DNA of 64,000 nucleotides, taken from NCBI GenBank assembly GCA_030704615.1, contig CM060733.1, positions 67,208,001 to 67,272,000 of the forward strand, in the 5' to 3' direction. The translations under genes and the position numbers were made by a program. The stretch comes from Takakia lepidozioides. Its lineage: Eukaryota > Streptophyta > Takakiopsida > Takakiales > Takakiaceae. The notes beneath the pieces were generated by a model, which was given only the letters and a program-made list of their open reading frames with translations, did not search any database and had not been told where the DNA came from. The stretch's first letter is position 1. Each line of letters opens with the position of its first letter. This document shows positions 1 to 10,170 of this stretch, piece after piece.

Positions 1-133
1 GAAGCCCTTCTAGATGGGATCCCCAGACGGATGTGTCCTCCTCTTAGGCAAAGAGGTGCCGCCCAGCCCCCATTGAGGCACCTGTTACAATGCCATCCAC
101 ACATTATAACATGGCCCTTCAGATGTTGCGAAT

Positions 134-702
134 TCAAGCATAACGAGAATTTGCAGAACAACATAGTACAAGATTCTGCATACCCGTCCCACAGATGAGG
201 TCAAGCACTGTGCCCTCCAGTGTCCCACATACGCATTCTCGTGACATAATCAGATCTTGCATGAATTTGAAATCACGGAAAACAACAGAAGGCTGGTAGA
301 ATTCAGTACTGCATTGTTTATGATAGGTCCATCCAAAGACAATCTCATCAACAAGGAGAGCAAGGTCATGTTGGCCATGAGCCACCCAAACTCTCTTAAT
401 CATGTTTTTAGGGCTTATCCATTCCATACCTCGGTTGGGGTATAACATATGTATGAATCCCAAGGGGTAGGCTTCGTCGCATGAGTGATGAATTTCTTGC
501 CATGGGCGTGGGTTTCAATCAGTTTGCAACCGTCCTCCAGTATGTTTAGAGTCGGAGAATCCTCCAGAACTTTAGAATCCAGCCCTTGCATAGTGGCAAA
601 TGAAGTCACTTGGTGTGACTTATGGCAACCAGTATTGCTGGAATTGGTGGAGGTCAGGGACTGATACACCAAGAAAGCTTGATCTTCATCCATCCCAAAC
701 AA
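134..702 (-). pseudogene. Degenerate coding remnant, possible methylase-like fragment
   Basis: Two overlapping minus-strand reading frames (702-415 and 463-134) look like pieces of one decayed protein read across a frameshift near 440. The downstream piece contains GTVLDLICGTG, which resembles the SAM-binding motif I of DNA or other methyltransferases (a D/E-x-F/L-x-G-x-G loop). Nothing else in it is diagnostic. It lies just outside the left arm of the large inverted repeat. A second methyltransferase-like remnant lies just outside the right arm, but the two do not obviously join. It could equally be an unrelated protein with a chance glycine-rich loop. Confidence 0.22.
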
Positions 703-714
703 GAAGTTATATGT

Positions 715-2818
715 TGGACCACTGCCAGTCCATAAGAATCCTTGTTAGTAGCTCAACTTGGCAATGAAATGACCAGAAAGGAAGACGGTAGATAGTGTGT
801 ACAAACACCACTAAGTACACTGGAAAAGGAAGAGTGGGAAGATATTCATGTCATGTCAAGACATGGACAAGACCCACTAGGGTCAAACAGCCCATGACAG
901 GGCACCATCTAACGCTTCCAATCTTGTCATAGCACACCAAGTGACAACACCCAATCAATCATGATAATACAGGGTGGGAGGGCGGGGTTTATTCATGTTC
1001 AGATTCCTGACATGTACCCAAGTAACCCTCTTGCACAATATAGGTTAAATTGCAGCCTCAGATTATATCATCCGTAATTATCCCAAGATATGCATCGTGC
1101 AAGATATCATGGGCATGTAAGAACATCTTGCCACATTACAGATCCAAGATATGTATACACAAGCATCTTGATGGACCAGCCTGTAGTTTTATCAGATTCC
1201 AAGCATGCAACCAATTTAATCCTCTTGGGCATGACAAAACATAATGCAGCCTCATTCTTTACCATTTGTAAGTAACCCAAGACATGCATCATGCAAGGCT
1301 CCTTGGGTAGGTAAGAACAGTCTGCCCTACTACCGATTCAGGATATGTTCATACAAGCACCTTGATGGACCAGCTTGCAATCTATCAGATTTCAAGCATA
1401 CAACCAAGTAATCTTCTTGGGCATGACAAAACATATTGCAGCTTCACTCTTTGCCATTTGCAAGGACCCCAAGACATGCATCATGCAAGGCCCCTTGGGT
1501 AGGTAAGAACAGCCTTCCATACTATAGATTCAAGACATGTATACACAAGCATCTTGATGGACCAGCCTGCAGTTTATTAGATTCCAAACATGCAACCAAG
1601 TAACCCTCTTGGGCATGACAAGACAGACTGCAACTTCATTCTATACCATGTATAATTGCCCCAAGACATGCATCATGTAAGGCATCTTGGCATGGAAGAA
1701 AGGCCTGCCATATTACAGATTCAAGATATGGACACACAAACACTTTGAGAGCCCGAGACCAAGCCCACTTGGCTAAAAAATAAATCATACATTGCAGGTG
1801 CCTGGTCTGATGGCAAAATAAGGCTGATAATCTCTGGCAAACGTCCAGTAGAGCTTACCAACACTCTTTTCCAGGAGGCTTATGCCAGGCTTTGCAAATA
1901 AACCTCGCTATGCTCCATTCCACACCAGATCTAGGCCTGAAAGAGGCCTGTCATTGCCTTATCAGGCTGCCATCTTTAAAAAAATAGGGCCTCTTCTTCC
2001 TTAGAACCTAACAGCCATTGAGGCCTTACCCATAAACCATAACTCCTCTTTAAGGCCAAAACAGTACCTAGCTTAATAATCCACAGGCACCGCTGTCAAA
2101 TTCAAGACAAGGTAAGGTCCAGATGTTGGGCTTCAAGAGACAGGCCTGCCAGGCCGAAATGCTCCATCAAAGGCAGCAAAACAAAAGTCAAAAGTAAGCA
2201 TCAACATGCCAAACCAGGAGCAAGTGGGCCGAAATCGGGGCTACAGGCAGCAACCAAGTCAAGACGCCATACACAATAGGTTCCCTTTGCCCACATCCGT
2301 ATCTGCAAGCTCAAGAGAATTCAAAGCAAGTAGGGATCCTCACCTGGTCCCATCACAAGCCCCCACAAAAACCAACAGGTTAGTGAGGATTGTGGAACCC
2401 CAGGTGAATCACAGACCCCTACACTTGTCATCGATGTCAACTAAGAACCTCAAAAGCAAGAGAGAAAGACATAAAACAAAAGGAACCCTAATCACCAAAA
2501 GCACCTTGAGCGATTGGGGAAGATAACTGTGCGCCATCACCACCAGCAAGCCACCTCCAGCAAAGCAAATGAGAAGTGAAGCATACAAGCACACTTGCTA
2601 GGTTTAAGAAGGGGAGAGAGAGATACTTCCCAACACAAGCGCCGCTGCAAAAATTAAAAGCCAGAGGAGGGAAAGAGACGATGCATTCACAGCATTGTCT
2701 CTCGCCTGTAGGAAAAACAAAGCGTTGTCATTGCGCATCCCCAGGAGATCGCCCAGCACGGGTACGATGCAGCAAACAGGGTAGCAGCAAAACGCAGACG
2801 CCATAACGCTCTCCCCGC
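715..2818 (+). repeat. Left arm of the long inverted repeat
   Basis: This arm pairs with 3623-5705. Small frames inside it, such as 2206-2526, have complementary shadows in the other arm and show no protein family, so I do not call genes here. Confidence 0.7.
1020..1760 (+). repeat. About 193-bp tandem repeat, four diverged copies, in left arm
   Basis: The landmark AAGACATGCATCATG (or a variant) recurs at about 1085, 1278, 1470 and 1662. Each is followed by a conserved segment describing 'gcaagg..cttgggtaggtaagaacag' and later 'gggcatgacaaaacata'. The spacing is about 192-195 bp. The complementary array lies at about 4680-5400 in the other arm. Confidence 0.7.
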
Positions 2819-2959
2819 AGATAACTGTGCGCCATCACGGGGTGAGTGCATACCACACTCACTCCATAAGGGACTACCATACCAGGGGCTGGTTGGTGGG
2901 TGCCCCCTCTCTCCCTCTGTCTCCCCCCCTCCTTGGAATTGGCCGGTTTTATCAGTGTT

Positions 2960-3575
2960 AATTTCCTGTTTTTTCATCCATACTGGATGGACTCTGGCAG
3001 TTTTTTCACCCGCCCTATAACAATTTTTCATCCATACCGGATGAACTACCAGGGTGGACACTAAATTACCTCTAAGCCGAGTCTCGGATTTTTCATGCCT
3101 CTTTTATTGACTTTCACCCATACCGGTTTGAGTCACTAGAGAATGAGGAATTACCTCTGTGGGGGTTGCTAGTGGCATCATATTTTTCCATCCATACCAG
3201 ATGAAAAATGCCAGGATATTAATTTTTTCATTCCGCTTTTATTGCTTTTTCATCCGTACCAGATGAGGCATTTTTGGGATGATGAATTACGTGTAAGGAT
3301 GTAAAACTGATGCTTTGGCTGTTATTTCATGTTTTTCCATCCTACTGATGGACTTTTTCCAACGGATGAACTCAATGATTTTTTTCATCTGTACAGCTTT
3401 TGATGGCCCTGGACTGATATTAATTACCCCTAATTATGGTTAATTAAGGTGTGAAACCCTAACCCCTACCCTAAAACCTACCGTCTAACCTAGCTACGGA
3501 TGAAATCCGTCAGGTTTTAAAGGATGTGGTGTTGATTGTTCATCCTGCACGGATGAAAAATCGGGCAAGTGCCCT
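2960..3575 (+). repeat. Loop of the inverted repeat with scattered short palindromes (CATCCATACCGGATGAA type)
   Basis: Between the arms there are at least eight variants of a short imperfect palindrome whose best form is TTCATCCATACCGGATGAA. Examples are at about 2975, 3027, 3117, 3188, 3247, 3338 and 3538. Several are followed by T-rich runs and ATTACC. A run of CCCTAA/CCCTAAAACC-like sequence at 3457-3480 resembles telomere-type repeat but is too short to interpret. No gene is seen. Confidence 0.5.
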
Positions 3576-3622
3576 AGGATGTGTCTCTCGCCGTCAGAAG
3601 CACGAGTAGTGCTTCTGAGCTC

Positions 3623-5705
3623 GCGGGGAGAGCGTTATGGCGTTTGCATTTTGCTGCTACCGTACCCGTGTTGGACGATCTCCTGGGGATGCGCAATGAC
3701 AGCGCTTTTGTTTTCTTACAGGCGGGAGACAATGCTGTGAATGCATCGTCTCTTTCCCTCCTCTGGCTTTTAATTTTTGCAGCGGCGCTTGTGTTGGGAA
3801 GTATCTCTCTCTCCCCTTCTTAAACCTAGCAAGTGTGCTTGTATGCTTCACTTCTCCTTTGCTTTGCTGGATGTGGCTTGCTGGTGGTGATGGCGCACAG
3901 TTATCCTCCCCAATCGCTCAAGGTGCTTTTGGTGATTAGGGTTCATTTTGTTTTGTATCTTTCTCTCTTGCTTTTGACTTTCTTGGTTGACATCGATGAT
4001 AAGTGTAGGGGTCTGTGATTCACCTGGGGTTCCACAATCCTCACTAATCTGTTGGTTTTTGTGGGGGCTTGTGATGGGACCAGGTGAGGATCCCTACTTG
4101 CTTTGAATTCTCTTGAGCTTACAGATACGGATGTGGGCAAAGGGAACCTATTGTGTATGGCGTCTTGATTTCTGGTTGCTGCCTGCAGCCCCGATTTCAG
4201 CCCGCTTGCTCCTGGTTTGGCATATTGATGCTACTTTTTGACTTTTGTTTTGCTGCCTTTGATGGAGCATTTCGGCCTGGCAGGCATGTCTCTTGAAGCC
4301 CAACATCTGGACCTTACCTTGTCTTGAATCTTTGGCAGCGGCGCCTGTGGATTATACTGTTTTGGCCTTAAAGAGGAGTTATGGTGTATGGGTAAGGCCT
4401 CAATGGCTGTTAGGTTCTAAGGAAGAAGAGCCCCTGTTTTTTTAAAGATGGCAGCCTGATAAGGCAATGACAGGCCTCTTTCAGGCCTGGATCTGGTGTG
4501 GAATGGAGCATAGTGAGGTTTATTTGCAAAGCCTGGCCTAAGCCTCTTGGAAATGAGTGTTGGTAAGCTCTACTGGACGTTTGCCAGAGTTTATCAGCCT
4601 TATTTTGCCATCAGACCAGGCACCTGCAATGTATGATTTATTTTTTAGCTCAGTGGGCTTGGTCTCGGGCTCTCAAAGTGTTTGTGTGTCCATATCTTGA
4701 ATCTGCAATATGGCAGGCCTTTCTTCCATGCCAAGATGCCTTACATGATGCATGTCTTGGGGCAATTATACATGGTATAGAATGAAGTTGTAGTCTGTCT
4801 TGTCATGCCCAAGAGGGTTACTTGGTTGCATGTTTGGAATCTAATAAACTGCAGGCTGGTCCATCAAGATGCTTGTGTATACATGTCTTGAATCTGTAGT
4901 ATGGAAGGCTGTTCTTACCTACCCAAGGGGCCTTGCATGATGCATGTCTTGGGGTACTTGCAAATGGCAAAGAGTGAAGCTGCAATATGTTTTGTCATGC
5001 CCAAGAAGATTACTTGGTTGCATGCTTGAAATCTGATAGATTGCAGGCTGGTCCATCAAGGTGCTTGTATGAACATATCATGAATGGGTAGTAGGGCAGA
5101 ATGTTCTTACCTACCCAAGGAGCCTTGCATGATGCATGTCTTGGGTTACTTACAAATGGTAAAGAGTGAGGCTGCATTATGTTTTGTCATGCCCAAGAGG
5201 ATTAATTGGTTGCATGCTTGGAATCTGATAAACTACAGGCTGGTCTATCAAGATGCTTGTGTATACATATCTTGGATCTGTAATGTGGCAAGATGTTCTT
5301 ACATGCCCATGATATCTTGCATGATGCATATCTTGGGATAATTACGAATGATATAATCTGAGGCTGCAATTTAACCTGTATTGTGCAAGAGGGTTACTTG
5401 GGTACATGTTAGGAATCTGAACATGAATAAACCCCGCCCTCCCACCCTGTATTATCATGATTGATTGGGTGTTGTCACTTGGTGTGCTATGACAAGATTG
5501 GAAGCGTTAGATGGTGCCCTGTCATGGGATGTTTATGTCTTTACTTGATAATGACCCTAGTGGGTCTTGTCCATGTCTTGACATGACATGAATATCTTCC
5601 CACTCTTCCTTTTCCAGTGTACTTAGTGGTGTTTGTACACACTATCTACTGTCTTCCTTTCTGGTCATTTCATTGCCAAACAAGGATTCCTAGGGACTAA
5701 TTCGG
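3623..5705 (-). repeat. Right arm of the long inverted repeat
   Basis: This is the reverse complement of 715-2818, including the complementary 193-bp repeats at about 4680-5400. It ends where a methyltransferase-like remnant begins, which suggests that the element inserted into, or beside, an older retroelement. Confidence 0.7.
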
Positions 5706-6257
5706 CCTGTACCTTTGTGGTCCTCACCTGTTCGCCCCCACTCGCTGTCTGTACCGTCTCGGTAGGCAGAGAGACCATCAAGGGAAGTGTACTCCGTACT
5801 CTGCGCTGCTCAGCCATAGCCAAGCTGATAATCTAGGTCAAGCAATTGAGATCCATTGCTTGCCCCAACACTTGACGACATGATGCCTCAGAAAGAGATG
5901 ACACTGCCGTGGTATCACGTTAGCATTGGGCTCCACTAACTGCTGCAACTGGCTATCCCACAAGAGGCCAGGTCCACCATCCCGGAAAGCATGAGATCCT
6001 GGAAAGCTGAGCAGTGTAGGCAATGTTGCTCGTGGGTGACCCACCTTATTGACCACTGCCAAAGGTGATCGGTCATCGTGTCTCATACGCTGAGACTGCC
6101 TCCCTATGTCCAAAATGCTATCCATCGTCAGGTTTGGTGGCCGCTGCACCCGATCAAATGCACGCTTGAGCAGTGCAGGTGGCATCAAGTTGGTCCACCA
6201 TAGTCGTGGGCGATGAGCCACTGCAGCTGCATCCAGCAACACTGCTAACCCAAGCCC
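5706..6257 (-). pseudogene. C5 cytosine methyltransferase-like domain remnant (retroelement-polyprotein type)
   Basis: Reading leftward from 6257, the frame gives a diverged C-terminal half of a DNMT-like domain. It contains an LLDAA..HRPRLWWTNL block (equivalent to the target-recognition/motif VIII region of C5 methyltransferases), then VVNKVGHPR and AFRDGGPGLLWD. After a frameshift near 5935, RQVLGQAMDLN matches the usual C-terminal motif X region. A further stretch follows to about 5706. The order and spacing fit C5 methyltransferase domains known to be fused to retroelement polyproteins in early-diverging plants. The N-terminal catalytic PCQ loop is absent: the remnant is cut at about 6258 by the terminus of element 1 and at about 5705 by the inverted-repeat element. 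Confidence 0.5.
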
Positions 6258-6460
6258 TAGTTATCATTCCTGACGTGACGTGGCGCTCACACGTCGGCCG
6301 TCACGTCCGACATGCGTCACGTCACGTCGAATCCGGACGTTTACCCATGTAATTTTTTTTACATTTGACTTTTACGATTTACTTCTACATTTTGTAATAA
6401 CATGGCAGCCACGGTGTAAAATAGACGTGGCCAATTATTAATATTTATTAATTCTTTTAA
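6258..6460 (+). mobile_element. GC-rich kinase-side terminus of element 1
   Basis: From about 6258 the sequence starts CTAGTTATC and continues with nested GACGTGACGTGGCG, CGTCACGTCCGAC and GCGTCACGTCACGTC blocks, then becomes AT-rich. The reverse complement of 51427-51240 at the end of element 2 starts CTAGTTGCAAATTTGG and carries the same blocks in the same order. This matched pair, each lying outside a palindrome array and a kinase gene, is why I treat it as a terminal repeat. The exact first base is uncertain by a few nucleotides and no target duplication could be confirmed. Confidence 0.55.
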
Positions 6461-6465
6461 AAAAA

Positions 6466-7070
6466 TGTGTCCGCCTATATTGGCAGTTGCATATAATTTA
6501 ATATTTTTATTAAATTAAGCGACCGCCTATATTGGCGGTCGGTTGAAGTTTATTATGTTTTAAATGAAAGGACCGCCCAGATTGGCGGTCGCTCGCACTT
6601 TATTATATTATTATTATTACATCTCTGATATATTATGTAAAAATACAGTGACCGCCATGTGGTGGTCGCTATATATATTTTTTAAATTTAGCGACTGCCA
6701 TTTAGCAGCGGTCGCTTATTTTTATTTTTATTCTTAAATAAAGCGACTGCCGTTTGGCGGTCGCTTCTTCAGTTAATTTTTGAAAAATGCAGCGACCGCC
6801 ATTTGGAGGCGGTCGCTCGATTTGATTTTGATTCTTAAATTAAGCGACCGCCGTTTGGCGGTCGCTTACTTAATGTATTTTTTTAAATGAAGCGACCGCC
6901 ATTTAGCGGCGGTCGCTTATTTATATTTTGATTCTTGAATTAAGCGATTGCCAGTAGGCGGTCGCTTATTTAATATATTTAAAAAAACAACAGCGACTGC
7001 CATGTGGCGGTCGCTCTTTTTGTTTTTATAAATATAACGACCGTCATGCGGCGGTCGCGTGTTTTTTTTT
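6466..7070 (+). repeat. Palindrome array, family 1 (GCGACCGCC..GGCGGTCGC)
   Basis: About 11-12 short interrupted palindromes follow each other. Each has a left arm GCGACCGCC (variants GCGACTGCC, GTGACCGCC), a 4-8 base centre such as ATTT, GTTT or ATTTA, and a right arm GGCGGTCGC. AT-rich spacers of about 25-30 bp separate them. Left arms start at about 6519, 6570, 6649, 6690, 6743, 6792, 6844, 6892, 6944, 6993 and 7038, so the modal period is about 50 bp. The array ends about 240 bp upstream of a TATA box and kinase gene 1. It is probably a subterminal binding-site array or promoter element of element 1. Confidence 0.85.
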
Positions 7071-7312
7071 TCTTAGAAATCCAGGACCCGCCGTGTGGCA
7101 TTTTGTTTTTAATTTTTTAATCATGAAGCGGCGCCTGGCCAAGCCATGTGGCGAGGTGCCACGGGTCAGGAAAAATGAAACAAATGGGATGGGGGGAGGT
7201 GATTTTGAACCCTTGACCTCTCCCATGTGGGTGCGCGTGGCGAGGCGCCACTGGCCTGTCGCGCCTTTTCAAGCATAATGCCATTTTGGGAGGGGGGGGG
7301 CTGGTGGGCGCC

Positions 7313-7318
7313 TATATA
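7313..7318 (+). promoter_or_regulatory. TATA box of kinase-like gene 1
   Basis: TATATA follows a G-rich run and is followed by a C/T-rich stretch (ATTCCCCCCTCCTTTTC). This is the same arrangement as upstream of the hAT, RING-2 and kinase-2 genes. The block CGTGGCGAGGC at about 7225-7240, shortly upstream, recurs upstream of the kinase-2 TATA box. Confidence 0.5.
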
Positions 7319-7642
7319 GACCATTCCCCCCTCCTTTTCTGATCACTTTTGCCCCTCTCGTGGTGCGGTTCCTTGGCATCCTGTAGTCCTTTCGGACTTC
7401 GTTGCTTGGCACTGCCAACGGGAGGTGCAAAGGTGATTATTTGGGAAGGGGGGGGGGGGGGGGTTGTCGGTTTTCTATTGGTCAGTTTAACACACTTGGT
7501 CACGGTTCAATCATCGTATCACCATTTTGCCGTTTTCGGATCTCCAACGGCCTGCTTTTTTTTCAGAAAACAGGCATCATCCACACGCATTCATTGCCGT
7601 TTTCTGAGGTTTTGGACCTTGTAGTGGGCAAAGGTTTATACA

Positions 7643-9016
7643 ATGTCGGGGGTTATGAATTCAAGTTCTGGGGTGGGATCGTCTGGGGATCGGAGGAAAA
7701 GAAAACGTGCCCACGAGTGGGATAGCCAGGTCAACAAGCCAGACTACCCGGGACCGGATGCCTTGGATAGGGTGAAAGAAGTGGTAGTGGATTTTTTCAA
7801 GGGTAGGGACATGACGAGGCTGGAGAGTGCTTATGTCAGGACAAGCCAAAGTTCAATCGGTGGATCCAAAGCAGGGCGAAATACGCCACGTGGAATTTGA
7901 GACAACTAATGAAGACATGGAAGGGTAGAGCAACCGAAGGTCGAGTGCCCTCCGCCGAAGCTGAGTTAATGCGGCGTGTTGAGTATTGGGCTTGCTCGGC
8001 AAGTCAGAATTCACATCGCCGGACTAGGGTTGTCCCTTGGAAGGCGGGGTCATCGGGCGGGGGAGACACAACTGGTCTTTATTACCTGAACTCTATTGCG
8101 AAGGTGGTAGAGATTGGCCCTTACAAAGAAGGAGGGTATGCTAAGGTCCGTCAGTGTAGGATTGTTGGCGATTCGAGAATACCGGAGCATTGGGAGCTAG
8201 CGGGAAAAACCCAAGTCCAAAAATCCAGAAAAGACGTTGAGACAACATAACGACGAGTGTTTGGCAGTGAAGTTCCAGCATCCGGATGTTATCTCATATT
8301 TTGCTGTGAATGCACGTGAGGTAGAGGGTTACACTCGCTGGTGGAATGAGGGGACAATACGCGACATGATGAACCTTGACAGAAAATGGGGCAACGATTC
8401 GGACATCAGGGTGATTTTGGAACAAAGGGGAACGGAAGCAGAGTTCCAGGAACGCGATCGCTTGCTTCATTTTCGGAAAGTGCAAAGTAAACTTGCATGG
8501 GCACTGGTGTGCATCATGGATGTTGTCCACAAGAACAGTGTCATGCACAACGACTTGTCCCCCGACAACATCTTGTTGCATTTTCCAGATGGCACCGAGG
8601 AGATCAAGATTGGGGTGTGTGATTGGGGCTTAGCCACCCCATTGGGCATACGCAAAGCCTCGTCATACCAGTTTGAAAACCAAGACAAGCTGGACCGGGA
8701 ACTCGCGAAAAGATGGTAGGTGGAAAAAGATATTGCATCGGTTTTCGATGCGAATGCCCCCCCCCCCCCCAAGGACATGACGTCGGAGGCCTTTGCCATT
8801 GGGAAGATAGCGGTACGAATAAATGGCGGTGCTCATTATGATCAAAGTATGTTCGAGGACCAATTTACGGGAGGTTGTTGGCATTCAATGCTACAAAGGT
8901 TGTACGACAACAACAAGAATGAGATAGTCACATTAGCCCATGTAGTACTTCGGTTCATGGCAAGCCGTTCAATTGGCCTGAGCCGAAAGATGTATATAAG
9001 ACGGAGTAGACCATAG
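7643..9016 (+). pseudogene. Broken protein-kinase-like gene, copy 1 (element 1)
   Basis: The ATG at 7643 (MSGVM) matches the MSGNV start of the homologue at 50662. The N-terminus carries a basic cluster (RRKRKR) that could be a nuclear localisation signal. A kinase domain follows, read in three frames. It has a degraded glycine loop (EGGYAKVRQCRIVG, about 8130), a VAIK-like lysine (LAVKF, about 8265), a catalytic loop VMHNDLSPDNILL (about 8540, HND instead of HRD, with Asp and Asn kept), and VCDWGLA (DWG instead of DFG, about 8620). SEAFAIGKIA (about 8790) is the helix-F region. Breaks: a frameshift near 7890, a second near 8240, and TAG after AKRW at 8717. The APE segment that the second copy keeps (WWIAPE) is lost here. 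No close named kinase family is recognised. It is probably element cargo and inactive in this copy. Confidence 0.7.
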
Positions 9017-9084
9017 TCTCGTAGATATGAGATTTGTGGCGGTACAATGGTTCTTTTATGAAGACATAACTCAATTTTGATCGT

Positions 9085-9645
9085 ACATGTAATAAATAAA
9101 GTCGCATTGTAAATACTACATTGCATATGCTCGACCCTGACACCTGTCATCGCAACATAAATGGTTTGTGTACTGACTCACTGTTTATATTTGTAATGTT
9201 CCAAGGTTTCGGATAGGGTTATGAGAAAACAATGTATTAGTTCCGTAGGAGTTAGACAACAAACGTCTCACATCTCATTCAACTGTGCGACACTACCATG
9301 AGAGACATGGATCGGAAAGTAATAGGTGCACATGCGACCTCCGAACGTTTGATACTAGGTCCAGCAAATGGTCTACTTGAACGTCTGGAGGTCGCATGTA
9401 CATCTATTATTTTTTTTATCTATGTCACTCATGGTAGGGTCGACATTTGAATGAGATATGGAACGTTTGTTGTCTAACTCCTATGAAGCCAATATATCAT
9501 TTTCTCAGTACCCTGTCAGAAACATTGAAACATTCGAAGTTACAAACAGTGCCACAATACACGGCCGGTTTTGTTGAAATGACATCTGTGAGGTTCGAGC
9601 GTATGCAATTTATTATTTACAACGGAACTTTATTTACTCGGGATA
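9085..9645. repeat. Foldback/MITE-like inverted repeat beside kinase-1 3' end
   Basis: Arms of about 265 bp (9085-9352 and 9376-9645) are mutually complementary with about 20% mismatch and flank a loop of about 23 bp. Internally, CACTGTTT at 9179-9186 faces its complement AAACAGTG at 9544-9551. An inner 373-bp element could therefore be nested inside a longer hairpin. The left arm begins about 70 bp after the kinase stop, so it would lie in the transcript's 3' region. No protein is encoded. Confidence 0.6.
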
Positions 9646-10170
9646 CCGGTACTGCTGCTGGAGCGCAACTGATGGTGCGAGTTCTCTATTGATTAGAGCT
9701 GTCACAACCAATCCGTAGTACTTTTTTTGCTATTCCTATGCCAACGTCCTTTGAGACTGTCATGTTCAAACGAACGTATCAGCCACCCCGGCCAGCTTGC
9801 AGGCTGCAGCCATGGCCCACCATAAATTGAATGAATTGGAGATTTTGTGCGAAGTTCCTGGTTTCATGTCCGTGGTGGCTAATACGGAATTTGGAATATG
9901 ACAGTCGCAGTGGACTTGATGTTGTTAGCATGGGAGTAGCAAAACGATTCCTAAAGAATTCAGCTACATGAACATCGGCAGTATGAAACACCTTGCAGTA
10001 CATATGATTCTTGAGATTGTTTCCACGGATTATTTGTGTTTGTGCTTTCAAGTAGCGAACATTTCCGCCATGGTGCGGAAGAGGTGCATTGGCCACATTA
10101 AACAGTTGATGTGATACCATTTCACAAATGTATCACATCGCATTTGTGAAAATGTATCACATGAACCGTT
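9646..10170. other. Unclassified spacer
   Basis: No recognisable gene. A minus-strand open stretch (10120-9779) has no motif I recognise. A small duplicated phrase (TGTATCACAT) occurs at about 10128 and 10152. Confidence 0.4.

Larger units (their letters stand above)
715..5705. mobile_element. Long inverted-repeat (foldback-like) element, arms about 2.1 kb
   Basis: The sequence from about 715 to 2818 recurs in reverse complement from about 3623 to 5705, with many substitutions and small indels, so it is not an assembly mirror. Outer landmarks are the segment at about 757-900 (containing AATGAAATGACCAG) and its complement at about 5560-5680. Inner landmarks are CCATAACGCTCTCCCCGC at 2801-2818 and its complement starting at 3623. 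The loop is about 800 bp. No transposase reading frame is visible. Outer limits are approximate because the similarity fades, and I could not identify a target-site duplication. Confidence 0.75.

Noticed and set aside
2687-3061. 124-codon minus-strand frame with WMKK repeats
   Set aside because: It spans the inverted-repeat arm and the palindromic loop. The peptide repeat is the CATCCATAC palindrome translated.
3449-3456. GGTGTGAA as a target duplication matching the flank of element 2 at 51428
   Set aside because: An 8-mer match is expected by chance in 64 kb, and no element terminus adjoins it.
3453-3480. Interstitial telomere (CCCTAA-like)
   Set aside because: Only a few imperfect units (CCCTAACCCC, CCCTAAAACC). 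Too short and irregular.
7349-7725. Open frames of about 90-107 codons before kinase-1 (glycine-rich)
   Set aside because: They run through poly-G and leader sequence, overlap each other and have no homologue upstream of kinase-2. The MSG start at 7643 is supported by the second copy.
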